DNA from: Mycobacterium sp.
GTDB taxonomy: Bacteria; Actinomycetota; Actinomycetes; Mycobacteriales; Mycobacteriaceae
Direction: 5' to 3'
NCBI GenBank assembly: GCA_023264735.1
Contig: JAHFVD010000020.1
Location: 1-64,000 of the forward strand
DNA length: 64,000 nucleotides
Position 1 is the first letter of the stretch. Every line of letters starts with the position of its first letter. Under the pieces are notes generated by a model. That model did not search any database and had not been told where the DNA came from. It saw nothing but the letters and a program-made list of their open reading frames with translations. A program made the translations under genes and the position numbers. Positions 43,186 to 52,725 of this stretch are shown piece by piece.

Positions 43186-44226
43186 TCATTGACGGTCGGC
43201 CGGCCAGCCGGGCAGTTGCGGCCGGTCGATTCCAGAGCCGGTCGTTTCGCGCGCCAAGGCCCGGATATCGGCCTCGACCATGATCTTGACGAGTTCCGGC
43301 ATGCCGACCTGTGGTTTCCAGTCCAAACGTGCTTTGGCCTTGGTGGCATCGCCGACGAGGCGGTCGACCTCGGTGGGGCGGCGGTAACGGTCGTCGAATT
43401 GGACGTAGGTCTCCCAGTCGAGGCCGACATGCGCGAAGGCCAGTTCGAGGAATTCGCGAACCGAGCTGCCAACACCAGTCGCGAGGACGAAATCCTCCGG
43501 CGTGTCCGCCTGCAGCATTCGCCACATGCCCTCGACGTATTCTGGGGCGTAGCCCCAGTCGCGTACGGCGTCGATGTTGCCGATCCACAACCGATCGTCG
43601 AGACCTGCCTGGATTCTCGCGACTGCTCTGGTGATCTTTCGGGTCACGAATGTTTCGCCACGCCGTGGTGATTCGTGATTGAACAGGATCCCGTTCACGG
43701 CAAAGAGCCCGTAGGCCTCCCGGTAGTTGCGCGCGGACCAGTAGGCAAAGAGTTTCGAGGCGCCATAGGGCGAACACGGGTGAAATGGCGTGTTCTCATC
43801 CTGGGGGGGCGGGGAGGATCCGAACATCTCCGAGCTAGAGGCTTGATAGAAGCGGCAGTCCAGGCCGAGCTGGCGGATTGCCTCAAGTAGTCGAATGGTG
43901 CCTAGACCTGTTGTCTCGCAGGTGTATTCAGGCTCATCGAAGCTGACTCTGACATGAGATTGGGCGGCAAGGTGATAGACCTCGTCGGGTTGGATCTCGG
44001 TCAGCAACGCCGACGTCCGGGATCCGTCTATCAGCTCGCCGTAGTGCAGAAAGAGCTTGACGCCCGCCACGTGGGGATCAACGTAGAGATGCTCGATGCG
44101 TTGGGTGTTGAAGGTCGACGCGCGCCGGATGATGCCGTGGACCTCGTAGCCTTTGTTGAGCAGGAATTCCGCGAGGTAGGACCCATCCTGCCCCGTAATA
44201 CCGGTTATGAGTGCACGTTTGACCAT
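43186..44226 (-). CDS. gmd: GDP-mannose 4,6-dehydratase
   Basis: A 346-residue extended SDR. Nucleotide-binding [19 protein letters not shown], the [18 protein letters not shown] region, catalytic [10 protein letters not shown] (YxxxK) and the GDP-binding [18 protein letters not shown] are intact. It converts GDP-D-mannose into GDP-4-keto-6-deoxy-D-mannose, the branch point to GDP-L-fucose, GDP-D-rhamnose and others. The ATG at 44226 overlaps the stop of the GT4 gene by one base (TGATG). It converges on the secreted GH16 gene. With the fcl homologue it defines a 6-deoxyhexose donor pathway for the polysaccharide. Confidence 0.95.
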   Translation of the reverse strand: MVKRALITGITGQDGSYLAEFLLNKGYEVHGIIRRASTFNTQRIEHLYVDPHVAGVKLFLHYGELIDGSRTSALLTEIQPDEVYHLAAQSHVRVSFDEPEYTCETTGLGTIRLLEAIRQLGLDCRFYQASSSEMFGSSPPPQDENTPFHPCSPYGASKLFAYWSARNYREAYGLFAVNGILFNHESPRRGETFVTRKITRAVARIQAGLDDRLWIGNIDAVRDWGYAPEYVEGMWRMLQADTPEDFVLATGVGSSVREFLELAFAHVGLDWETYVQFDDRYRRPTEVDRLVGDATKAKARLDWKPQVGMPELVKIMVEADIRALARETTGSGIDRPQLPGWPADRQ

Positions 44227-45488
44227 CAGGAGTCGCTTTCGGAGCCGGTGCGGCGCAGGTCGGCGAGATCGATAACCCACCGTTCGTAACGGTCAAGTGC
44301 CGCTTCTTGCGTAAGTAACTTCTCACAGTACCGACGGCCCGCCTCGCTGAGTTGCTTGCTGAGCTCTTGGTCGTCAGCGAGTCGGATGGCCTCGCTCAGC
44401 AGCAGGTCTGGTCGGTCTGCGGGGACCGACAAGCCTGCGCCGGACGCGGAAAGCTCGGTGGCGGTGAATCCGGCGGCATCCACGGCGGCGAGAATCGGCC
44501 GGCCGGCGTTGAAGTATGACGTCAATTTGCTGGGCACGGACATTTGGGCCACGCCGGGCAGCTCGTTCACGAGCAGTATGTCGGCCGCCCCGAGGGCAGC
44601 GGGAAATTGGTCGTCATCAACCGGAGCTAAAAAGTCCACCGAAGAAATCCCTGCGGCCGCGGCTTGCAAACTCTCCCGTCGATTCCCGTCACCGAGGAGA
44701 ACGAAACGTACGCGCCTGCTACCGCGGTCGGCCAATCTCGCAGCAGCGAGAACATTCTCCAGTCCCTGTTTGTAGCCGAGGTTTCCTGCGTGCAGTATAA
44801 CGACCTCGTCTGCCGCCCAGCCGTGCGCAATGCGAAAGGCCTCGCTTGCGCTTTCGTCAGGCTGCCCGACATGATTCCAATTCCTGATCTCCCGAATTCG
44901 CTCCGGGGCGACGTCGAGTTGTTCGACCACACTTTTCGCGAACCCCGCGTGGATGACCGAAATACCGTCAGCCAGTCGCATGGTCACTGACTCGACAAGA
45001 CGTACTGCGTGCGCCGTCAGTCCAGAGGCGGCCCCGGTCTCGGCGATCCCCGTGGCATAAAGGTCCTGCACCACGATCCCGACGGCGGGCCTGCGGAAGG
45101 TAGCTCTCGCACGAACCATCGTCATCGCTATCGCCAAGAGCGGTGGAGTGATGCAAATCACGACATCTGGTCGCCGCCAACCTGTGGAGATCACCTGCAG
45201 ACCGAATGATATTTCCATGGCGGCCCGGGCCACCCATGACAATTGTTGCGGAATCCGATGCCTGAGTCGACGCACGCGCACCCCGTCGATGTCTTCTTCA
45301 GAACGAAACTGCCAACTGCCCTCTGCGCGTTTCCAGTATGGATAATGCGGGTGACCAGTTAGAACCAGAATATTGTGGCCCCGGCTAGCCAGGGCAGTAG
45401 CGAGGCTGGTGGTGTAAGGAGCGATTCCCGTTGGCTCGGGAGCAAAGTTGATCCCGACGATGGTCACTCTCACCGGTCGTTGCGCCAT
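44226..45488 (-). CDS. GT4 glycosyltransferase (WcaI/WbuB-like)
   Basis: A 420-residue GT-B enzyme. The N-terminus [20 protein letters not shown], then [13 protein letters not shown], and a [12 protein letters not shown] segment are typical of the WcaI/WbuB-like GT4 branch from colanic-acid-type loci. The C-terminal donor-binding part has [20 protein letters not shown] and a [17 protein letters not shown] motif. It probably transfers fucose or another sugar in repeat-unit assembly. Coupled to gmd, divergent from the flippase gene. Confidence 0.9.
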   Translation of the reverse strand: MAQRPVRVTIVGINFAPEPTGIAPYTTSLATALASRGHNILVLTGHPHYPYWKRAEGSWQFRSEEDIDGVRVRRLRHRIPQQLSWVARAAMEISFGLQVISTGWRRPDVVICITPPLLAIAMTMVRARATFRRPAVGIVVQDLYATGIAETGAASGLTAHAVRLVESVTMRLADGISVIHAGFAKSVVEQLDVAPERIREIRNWNHVGQPDESASEAFRIAHGWAADEVVILHAGNLGYKQGLENVLAAARLADRGSRRVRFVLLGDGNRRESLQAAAAGISSVDFLAPVDDDQFPAALGAADILLVNELPGVAQMSVPSKLTSYFNAGRPILAAVDAAGFTATELSASGAGLSVPADRPDLLLSEAIRLADDQELSKQLSEAGRRYCEKLLTQEAALDRYERWVIDLADLRRTGSESDS

Positions 45489-45807
45489 ATGGGAAACTTT
45501 AGGGTGCCGGTTAGACTTCAGACGGAATCGCCGTTGCCGTGACGGAACTAGAGTTAGCCGCGTGGCGCACGTGGGGCCAATGAGTTAGCGTCCCTCCCGG
45601 TTGGGGAACGATTTGAAAGGTGAGGCCGTGACGACCGCCACGCGGCCGGGCAGGGAAGTCGCGAGCGGCCGAACGCCAGCCTCGCATGAATGGCAGGACC
45701 CTGACGCTGAGTATTGTCTGTTCCAATGGCAGGACCTCGGCTGCGCTGGCAGATCTGGACTGTAGCCCTCAGATGCGGTGCCGTTTCGTAGTGGCGGGAG
45801 ATATCGC
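45489..45807. promoter_or_regulatory. divergent promoter region with 12-bp direct repeats
   Basis: About 320 bp between the GT4 gene and the first flippase. It contains AATGGCAGGACC exactly twice, at 45689-45700 and 45725-45736 (36 bp apart). The repeats lie about 70-120 bp upstream of the flippase start and may be regulator sites. No gene was recognised. Confidence 0.45.
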
Positions 45808-47295
45808 TTGAGCGTGTCTGATGACGTGCCCAGCGACGCGGATGGCGAGCACTTCAACCACATCGGTCGAAAGGCCCGTCGGGGTCTGACGTGGAGCCTG
45901 CTGGGCAACCTCGGGATGAAGATGGGCTCCTTCACCGTGGGGCTGATACTCGCGCGACTGTTGTCGCCGGCCGACTTCGGTATCTTTGCGGTCGCATTCG
46001 CGGCTATGACTCTTGCGCTGCATCTCAACGATGCGGGCATCATCGCTGCCTACGTCCAATGGCGCGGAAAACTCGAAGACATGGCTCCGACTGGGGCCAC
46101 CATCGCGGTGCTCTCGAGCCTGTTCGTCTACGCCGTCTTCTGGTTTGGTGCACCGGCCTTCGCCAGTCTGTCCGGTGTGCCGGAGGCAGTGCCAGTGGTG
46201 CGGCTGCTGACGCTGGTGATCGTCGTCGATGGCATTGCGGCCGTTCGCTCGGCGGCATTGCTGCGGCGCTTTGAGCAGGACAAGCTGATCAAAGCCAATG
46301 TGGCGGGCATGGTCGCCAATGCGGCAGTGGCACTGCCGATGGGTTTCAGTGGGGCGGGGGCGTACAGCATGGCGACCGCGCAGCTGATCGGGTGGATCGT
46401 TGCGAACGCCATCATCTTCAAGATGGGTGATGTGCCCTTCAAGTTTGGTTTCGACAAAGAGGTCGCAAAGAAGCTCCTCAAGTTCGGTCTGCCGCTTGCG
46501 ATCAGCTTGGGTATCGAATCAATCGTCATGAACGCAGATTTCGTCATCGTCGGGCACGTACTCGGCGCTGCGGCTCTTGGTTACTATCTGTTGGCCTTCA
46601 ATGTGTCGAGTTGGGCGCCGGGACTGGTCGGCACCGCTGTGCGATATGTGTCGGTCCCTGGCTTCTCCCGACTGGCTGAGCAAGGACCCGCTTCGCTGGC
46701 AGCCGGTGTGCGTAGTTCAGTGCCGATACTGGTGGCGGCCATCCTGCCCGTTGCCGTCGTGATGGGCATTCTGGCGCCACAGATCGTTGACATCATCTAC
46801 GGCGACAAATGGGGTCCATCCGCGGTCGCGTTGCGGTACCTGACCATTCTGATGGTGGTCCGGATGCTGACATCGCTGGCTTCCGACATCCTGACATCCA
46901 CGGGTCACACCAGGGCAATTGTCTGGATGACCGGCGGCTGGGCAATTGCCTTGGTACCCGCGCTTCTGATCGGGACAAACATCGGTGGCATCGGTGGCAC
47001 AGCGATCGCACACGGCATAGTTGCGGTGTGCGTCGCCCTGCCGCTGGCAGTGATAGCCCTACGCCAAGCGGGCGTCAGTCTGCTGCCGACCCTGCCTGCG
47101 CTGGCCCGGCCCGCGACGAGCGCCGCGGTAGCGGCAGCGGTGACGCTGGGTCTCGAAGAGCTGCTTTCCGGCACCAACTCTTTTGTCCAACTGCTTGTTG
47201 CCGGCGGACTTGGTACCGTCGCCTACATTGTGGTGCTTGTGCCGTTGGCCAAGCTCCGCGGGCTGACCAACCGGTTGTCCCGCTCCAACGAGTGA
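45808..47295 (+). CDS. polysaccharide flippase (Wzx/MOP family)
   Basis: A 495-residue membrane protein with about 12-14 hydrophobic segments. The N-terminal KARRGLTWSLLGNLGMKMGS, then FTVGLILARLLSPADFGIFA is the standard opening of WzxC/PST-type flippases. It should move undecaprenyl-linked repeat units across the membrane. TTG at 45808 is chosen because GGGAG lies 7 nt upstream; a start at 45778 would add 10 residues with no ribosome site. It is one of two flippases in the window. Confidence 0.9.
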   Translation: MSVSDDVPSDADGEHFNHIGRKARRGLTWSLLGNLGMKMGSFTVGLILARLLSPADFGIFAVAFAAMTLALHLNDAGIIAAYVQWRGKLEDMAPTGATIAVLSSLFVYAVFWFGAPAFASLSGVPEAVPVVRLLTLVIVVDGIAAVRSAALLRRFEQDKLIKANVAGMVANAAVALPMGFSGAGAYSMATAQLIGWIVANAIIFKMGDVPFKFGFDKEVAKKLLKFGLPLAISLGIESIVMNADFVIVGHVLGAAALGYYLLAFNVSSWAPGLVGTAVRYVSVPGFSRLAEQGPASLAAGVRSSVPILVAAILPVAVVMGILAPQIVDIIYGDKWGPSAVALRYLTILMVVRMLTSLASDILTSTGHTRAIVWMTGGWAIALVPALLIGTNIGGIGGTAIAHGIVAVCVALPLAVIALRQAGVSLLPTLPALARPATSAAVAAAVTLGLEELLSGTNSFVQLLVAGGLGTVAYIVVLVPLAKLRGLTNRLSRSNE

Positions 47296-47328
47296 GTCGG
47301 TCCTACCGGCAGGTCCTGGAGCTCGTGC

Positions 47329-48225
47329 TCAGCTGGCGGTGCGGGGCAGGCAGGCGAGCTGACGTTCGCTGAGGCCGGTACGGATGCGACGGATTTCGTC
47401 CGCAGTGAAGGGCTTCGCCGGACGTGTGTTGATGGGGCGACGAGAGGTGTAGCTGAAAGTCACCGAGTAGCGATCGCGGGCCGTGGGTGGCGTTGCGCGA
47501 TGAAGCACCTGGCTGGTGTCCGGAATGACGGTGGTCCACTTCGGCCCGGTGGCGAGCTGCCATTCGGCCTCCGGTACTACGGCCCGCAACTTGTCGTCGG
47601 AAATGAAGCCGCCCACGTAATGAAGCCGGTCCATGGTCTGCGCGGACAGCGCCCGCGGCAGGTAGGCGAACGGTCCGCCGTCTGCGTCGACGTCGTTGAG
47701 CCACACCAGAACCTTCAGCATGCGGTGATCTTCGATGTCACGGTGCCACTGGCGGACGTCGTCGGGGATGCCGTCGGCGACCTCACGACGGATATCCGCG
47801 CCGTAATAACGGGCCGGAACGCCCAGGTAGTTCTCGACAATGTCGAGCAACCGGTCGTTGAGTCCGAAATGCCACACCGAGAGGTCGGCCAACAGGTCTT
47901 CGTGTGGAGTCCGTATCGCGCTCGATGTTGTGGGCGTTGCCGCCAGCTTCTCGACGAGCTCGCCCAGTCGCTGCTGTACCGCTGCGGATCCTGGTAGCGC
48001 CAGTTCGTCCATGGAAGTGCGGTACACGCCTTCGCCGCGGACCTGGTCGATGATCGCTCGGTCGCCTGCTTGCAGAGTTGGCAAGCTGTCGGCGTGGCGG
48101 CGGACCAGTCGCTGGTGACGTCCCTCTGCCAGCCGGCGTACCGGGGGCACCCGGAACATCGCTTCGCGCTTCGCGCGGTTGGCCAGGCGGCTTGCCTGTT
48201 GGACCGGAGCTGCCAGAATCGTCAT
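47329..48225 (-). CDS. PhyH-like Fe(II)/2-oxoglutarate dioxygenase
   Basis: A 298-residue protein. The second half has a double-stranded beta-helix pattern with an iron-binding HxD (QWHRDIEDHRMLKVLVWLND), a GPFAYLPRAL segment and a distal VLHRATPPTARDRYSVTFSY supplying the second His and the 2-oxoglutarate Arg. This matches phytanoyl-CoA dioxygenase-like enzymes that hydroxylate small or carrier-bound substrates. The ATG at 48225 has GAGGG upstream; longer in-frame versions lack coding character. In a polysaccharide locus it may hydroxylate a sugar or an acyl decoration (inference). Confidence 0.78.
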   Translation of the reverse strand: MTILAAPVQQASRLANRAKREAMFRVPPVRRLAEGRHQRLVRRHADSLPTLQAGDRAIIDQVRGEGVYRTSMDELALPGSAAVQQRLGELVEKLAATPTTSSAIRTPHEDLLADLSVWHFGLNDRLLDIVENYLGVPARYYGADIRREVADGIPDDVRQWHRDIEDHRMLKVLVWLNDVDADGGPFAYLPRALSAQTMDRLHYVGGFISDDKLRAVVPEAEWQLATGPKWTTVIPDTSQVLHRATPPTARDRYSVTFSYTSRRPINTRPAKPFTADEIRRIRTGLSERQLACLPRTAS

Positions 48226-48405
48226 AGGACCCTCGTCAAAGAACTCAGCCAGTGGATGTTCGCTGAAATCGTACCAGCCGTAACTAACGCCAGCACCCGG
48301 TCTCAAAATCTCGACGCACCTGGATTGCGGGATCCGGCTACCATCAATCAAAACAGTCAGTCCGGGGGATGGTTTCCCGGCTACATGACAACAAGGGGGG
48401 ATCGA

Positions 48406-49281
48406 ATGGGTTTTCGTCATGCCATTACGACTGTGTGTCTCAACGCGGGTTTTTGTATTGCCAAACAGGCGGATAGAAATTCGATACGGCATCTGATCAG
48501 GCGACTCCATCCGGTCGTGACGGATATACCGCTCGTGCGGCTCGGGGCTGACGGCGACGGCGGGTATCTGGTGCCGGACGATCTACGGGATGTGGCTGCG
48601 TGCTTTTCACCGGGCGTCGACAATCGCGCGACGTTCGAGAGCGCGATGATCGAACGCGGGGTGCCCTGCTTTCTCGCCGATCGTTCGGTCGACGGACCGC
48701 CGTTCGACCACAGCATGATCACGTTCGAGCACAAATTCCTCGGTGCGGTCGATGACGAGAGCACGCTGACGCTTGATCGCTGGGTCGCCGACAGTGCGCC
48801 GGGCAACCACGACCTCGTCCTGCAGATGGATATCGAAGGCGCGGAGTGGATCGTTTTGCTCAACGCCTCGCCGGACACACTTCGGCGGTTCCGGATCATC
48901 GTGACAGAGGTGCACGATCTGGAGCGATTACTGGACAAACATGCATTTCCCGTTATCGAGGCGGCGTTCAGTCGTTTGCTGCACGATTTCCATCTGGTCC
49001 ACAATCATCCGAACAATTCCGGGCGGTCCGTCCGCATCGGCGATTTGGTGATTCCCCGCGTGATGGAAATGACCTGGCTTCGCAAGGACCGGGCGGCCGC
49101 GAACGGCTGGGCCCGGCAATTTCCGCATCCCCTTGATATCGTCAACGACTCCGACTCCACCGACGTCGTGCTACCCGCTGTGTGGTTCGGATCCCCGCAA
49201 CCTCCGGCGGCGCGTCAGGTGCCGGACTCGAGAGGGGCGCTGGCGTGGGGTCGACACGCCGGAGTGCGCCGCACACAATGA
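48406..49281 (+). CDS. FkbM-type SAM-dependent methyltransferase
   Basis: A 291-residue protein. PLVRLGADGDGGYLVPDDLR leads into a Rossmann region and LVLQMDIEGAEWIVLLNASP is the FkbM signature, followed by RFRIIVTEVHDLERL. FkbM enzymes O-methylate sugars and polyketides. The ATG at 48406 has a run of GGGGGG 5 nt upstream. It is divergent from the PhyH-like gene and upstream of a putative glycosyltransferase gene. O-methylation of a sugar in the repeat unit is a likely role. Confidence 0.85.
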   Translation: MGFRHAITTVCLNAGFCIAKQADRNSIRHLIRRLHPVVTDIPLVRLGADGDGGYLVPDDLRDVAACFSPGVDNRATFESAMIERGVPCFLADRSVDGPPFDHSMITFEHKFLGAVDDESTLTLDRWVADSAPGNHDLVLQMDIEGAEWIVLLNASPDTLRRFRIIVTEVHDLERLLDKHAFPVIEAAFSRLLHDFHLVHNHPNNSGRSVRIGDLVIPRVMEMTWLRKDRAAANGWARQFPHPLDIVNDSDSTDVVLPAVWFGSPQPPAARQVPDSRGALAWGRHAGVRRTQ

Positions 49282-49324
49282 CGGCGCCGATACCATTCGT
49301 GTTCCAGGAACAGGAGAGTTCGTC

Positions 49325-50401
49325 GTGGACAGTGCTGGCGCCCCGGAGCCGGTAGGGCACTCCCGCAAGCCTTCTTCCGTGCCGTCGCTAGCGGCCATCC
49401 TGCCGCTGAAAGTTTCTGGACGGCATTACGGAGAGAATCTCGCCCGAGTCGACGTGCTGTTCAGCTCGTTGCTGCACCACTGCTCTAACGACCTCTTCGA
49501 TGAACTGATCATCGTCGCGCCGCAGGCAGAAGTTCTACTGGCGAAGGAGTACATCGCCGGGTGGCCAGAGCTGCCGCTGCGGGTGATCGGTGAAGCGGAA
49601 CATTTCGAGGCCTTCGATCGATTCACCCGACCATGGCAACTTCGTCCCTGGCAACGTCAGCAGATCGTCAAACTGAACGCTCCCGCGCTCACCGACGCCG
49701 ATTATGTGCTTACGCTGGACCCCGATGTGTTGATCTTGCGGTCCATCACACGCAGTTCCTTGCTGCCCGGCGGCTGTGCACTGCTCCAACCAGAGCCTCG
49801 CGGAGTCCATGCGCAGCGATGGCACGATGCAGCTGACCTACTCGATATGTCGGTTGACCTCGCTTCGCCGGGCATGGTTCTCACGCCGGCCTTGCTCTCC
49901 AGAGATATTCTCGTGGCCTTGCATGACAGGCTCGAAGAGTGCGGTGGCCGGCCGTGGATGGACGTATTGCTGACCAGTTATTGCAACTGGACCGAGTACA
50001 CGCTCTATCTGCTGGCGGCGGAACACTCCGGACTGCTGGATTCCCGTCACTATTGGTGTGTCGAAGGTGACGATAGCGACGTAGCACCCTTGCAAGTTGC
50101 CTCGGAGACCAGTATCTGGGATCGCCGGACGGCCACAGCGGAAAATCTGGAAAGGCTGTTGTCCGGTGCCGATCCAGGCATTTTCGGTGTGGTGCAGAGC
50201 AATACGGGAATGCCCGCCGAGATCCTGACCGAGGTGGTTTCCGGGTATCTGCCGGTCCGGCGCACTTCGGCGCCTGCCGCCCTCGCGCCAGTGCCACCTT
50301 CGAAGTTGCGCGAGCGTTTCAACACTGCATCTCGGTTGGTCGCCTCCGCCGTCTACCGCAGCTGGCGGAAAGCGCGTCGCATCTTGCGTGATGGGCGCTG
50401 A
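49325..50401 (+). CDS. putative glycosyltransferase (DUF6492-like)
   Basis: A 358-residue soluble protein: LAAILPLKVSGRHYGENLAR, then VDVLFSSLLHH, followed by DELIIVAPQAE and ALTDADYVLTLDPDVLILRS, which contains a D-x-D-type acidic metal site. This fits a GT-A fold of the DUF6492 type found in polysaccharide loci. The acceptor and donor are unknown. The GTG at 49325 has AGGAGA 7 nt upstream; the longer open frame overlaps the methyltransferase gene. It is 43 bp after the FkbM gene and probably cotranscribed. Confidence 0.75.
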   Translation: MDSAGAPEPVGHSRKPSSVPSLAAILPLKVSGRHYGENLARVDVLFSSLLHHCSNDLFDELIIVAPQAEVLLAKEYIAGWPELPLRVIGEAEHFEAFDRFTRPWQLRPWQRQQIVKLNAPALTDADYVLTLDPDVLILRSITRSSLLPGGCALLQPEPRGVHAQRWHDAADLLDMSVDLASPGMVLTPALLSRDILVALHDRLEECGGRPWMDVLLTSYCNWTEYTLYLLAAEHSGLLDSRHYWCVEGDDSDVAPLQVASETSIWDRRTATAENLERLLSGADPGIFGVVQSNTGMPAEILTEVVSGYLPVRRTSAPAALAPVPPSKLRERFNTASRLVASAVYRSWRKARRILRDGR

Positions 50402-50454
50402 GACGCAAGCACCGATCTGGCTGGCGGACAATCTATTTGAGACCAGGTTCGTGA

Positions 50455-51876
50455 TCAGAGATCACGACGCGCGACTGGCAGGCCAAACGACGTTCCATCG
50501 TCAGCTCGTCCGGACGCGGGCTCCTGGATGGGCACTTTGAAGCTGGACCAGAGCAATCCGAACAGGATGAAGAACAACGACGTGGCCTGCTGAAACCCGA
50601 AGAGGTCGAAGGTGAAGCTCGAAACGACGACTCCGGCGAACATCGCGGACAGAGCCCAGGCCTGGTCCCGCTCGCGCGCATTCGTCGCGCCTCGCAGCGC
50701 AGCGGACATTCCGAAGATTCCGCCCGCGGTCACCACGATCATCGCAAGGAGGCCGAAGGAACCGCCCTGGACAATCATTTGCAGCCACTGGTTGTCGAGG
50801 AAGCCATACTCGTCAGGCGGTGCTCCGCCGAATCCCAAGCCGAACAATGGGTGGGCTCGGAAAGTCTTTGCTACCGTTGCGATCCCGGCGACCCGGTCCA
50901 ACACACTGGCGTCTTCGGCCGAGTGAGCGATCGTGTTCCACAGCGCCTGTGTGGTGTTCGGTGCGGCGAGGAATTCGGCGAGAAGCGCACCGGCCATGGC
51001 CAATGCCGCATAGCCCAGGCCGCGGAGTTTGAACGTCCACATGTAGACCAAGAACGCTGCGGCGAGCGCGCCGACGCCGGTTCGGGAAACTCCGGCGGGC
51101 ATCGCCAATAGTGCGATTCCGCACCCAACTACAGCGAGCTGTCGAACCCGCTTCTTTTCGGCATAGCGGGCAAAGTGAATCGTCAGTGGCACTGCGATTG
51201 CGGCAAGCATCGAGAATTCGATGGCGTGCGCCGATGTGCCGAATGCGCGGGTTGCCCCGAACCGGTCGGTTGCCGTGGCGGCGATACCGCGGCCGCCGAC
51301 ATCTTGCTGATTATCCACAAAGCCAGGCGGCTGGAGCAGCAGATGCAGGTCGATATGTGCGGTGTTCTGAAGAAATCCGACCGCGCAGTTATACGTGAGG
51401 CCGATCGCAAGAGCACCGAGGACGATGGACCGTTGCCGGAAAGTGGTAACCCGTGTCGTGGCATAGAGGGCAAGTCCGACGTAGGAGAACAGTTCGATCA
51501 TCGCGCGAGTCTTGCCCGCTTCGACAAGCGCGCTGCCGACGCGAGTCATCCCGATCCCGGTGACGCCGAGCATGATGCAGAAGTACACGATGATGATGAG
51601 GACGCCCGGGCTCAGCGTCTTTGTCTTGACCGTTCGCCGAACGAGGAAAAACCCGAGAAACATAACCCCGCAGAGCGCGAGCGCGATGACTCGCGACGGG
51701 GAACCGTTACTCTTCAGCGGCCCCGGTGGCACGGAATAAGCCGGCAAGAGCGGGATGATCAGGCAGAGGAAAGCGAACAACCACGGCGTTCCCTCCTTCG
51801 CCGGTGACACCGACTGCCCGTTGGTGACGGAGCTACCGCTGGTGAAGGCGGGAGCGCCGGATTGCAGTGCGGTCAT
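50455..51876 (-). CDS. O-antigen ligase/polymerase-like membrane protein (first copy)
   Basis: A 473-residue protein with about 12 hydrophobic segments. A large loop between segments 9 and 10 contains HPLFGLGFGGAPPDEYGFLD, then NQWLQMIVQGG, the pattern of Wzy_C/O-antigen ligase proteins. It should polymerise repeat units or ligate the polymer to an acceptor at the outer membrane face of the inner membrane. The ATG overlaps the stop of the Wzz-like gene by 4 nt, so it is coupled to the chain-length operon. It is one of two such proteins here. Confidence 0.87.
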   Translation of the reverse strand: MTALQSGAPAFTSGSSVTNGQSVSPAKEGTPWLFAFLCLIIPLLPAYSVPPGPLKSNGSPSRVIALALCGVMFLGFFLVRRTVKTKTLSPGVLIIIVYFCIMLGVTGIGMTRVGSALVEAGKTRAMIELFSYVGLALYATTRVTTFRQRSIVLGALAIGLTYNCAVGFLQNTAHIDLHLLLQPPGFVDNQQDVGGRGIAATATDRFGATRAFGTSAHAIEFSMLAAIAVPLTIHFARYAEKKRVRQLAVVGCGIALLAMPAGVSRTGVGALAAAFLVYMWTFKLRGLGYAALAMAGALLAEFLAAPNTTQALWNTIAHSAEDASVLDRVAGIATVAKTFRAHPLFGLGFGGAPPDEYGFLDNQWLQMIVQGGSFGLLAMIVVTAGGIFGMSAALRGATNARERDQAWALSAMFAGVVVSSFTFDLFGFQQATSLFFILFGLLWSSFKVPIQEPASGRADDGTSFGLPVARRDL

Positions 51877-52652
51877 CGACTTTCCATCGGCACCTCGCCG
51901 GTGGAGTTGTGCGCGTCTTTCTCGTGCTCACTGGGGGTCGAGGGTGACTCCTTTGTCGGCTCCGTTGCTGCTGGATCCGGACCATCCGCGGCTGTCTTTT
52001 GGGCGAGTTTCGGCCGGCGTCCCTTCCATCGCAGTAGCAGGACGTCGAATAGAACGGTCAGCACGACCGTCAGACCGGCACCGGCGACAAAAACCGAGAT
52101 TGTCGACCTGGTGCGGCTCGGCATCCCTGCCGCAGGTGGGCTTGGAGGGGAGACTACGAATGATGTCACCATCTGATCCGGCGGAACCTTCGCTTGTTGC
52201 TGCAGCAGGCGCAAGGCGGAGTCGGCTTGGGCGACAACCGATGTGACTGTCTTCGATGCGGAGATAGGATCGGGTTCGGTCGCTTCGATCATGATGAGTG
52301 GCAATTCCGGCGACGTGGCAGGGACGGGAAACATCCTTGATATGTAGTCAGGACTGCCGCCATCGGCGACGACTTGCGAGACCACCGAAGAGTCACGCAA
52401 TCCAATCGCCGTCATATTTGTGATCAATCCTGCGCCACCGATATCCAGTAGGCCGTTCCTGGCGACCGGTTGTCCTGCCTGGGCGGTGTCTATCCGCGAA
52501 CTGGGCGGGGATACCCCGATAACCGCATTGGAGTAATACACCGGCTTCGTCGAATTATAGATTCCGTAGCTGTACCAGGCCACGAGGAGCAACAGCGGCA
52601 ATACGATGTACCACCGGCGTAAACATGACCGAACCACGTCGAATAAGTCCAC
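51873..52652 (-). CDS. Wzz-like polysaccharide co-polymerase (chain-length determinant) 1
   Basis: A 259-residue protein with membrane segments at both ends (about residues 12-30 and 180-205) and a periplasmic domain between, the PCP/Wzz layout. The start LFDVVRSCLRRWYIVLPLLL is typical. The acidic, disordered C-terminal tail faces the cytoplasm and has no kinase domain. Such proteins set polymer length with Wzy. It is the third of three related genes in a row and overlaps the polymerase gene. Confidence 0.82.
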   Translation of the reverse strand: MDLFDVVRSCLRRWYIVLPLLLLVAWYSYGIYNSTKPVYYSNAVIGVSPPSSRIDTAQAGQPVARNGLLDIGGAGLITNMTAIGLRDSSVVSQVVADGGSPDYISRMFPVPATSPELPLIMIEATEPDPISASKTVTSVVAQADSALRLLQQQAKVPPDQMVTSFVVSPPSPPAAGMPSRTRSTISVFVAGAGLTVVLTVLFDVLLLRWKGRRPKLAQKTAADGPDPAATEPTKESPSTPSEHEKDAHNSTGEVPMESR

Positions 52653-52725
52653 GTGAGTTGTCCCTTTCCTGAAATGACTACCTTAGCCAACTTTCTGGCC
52701 GTCGATGTTTTCCCGTCGCGTGACT

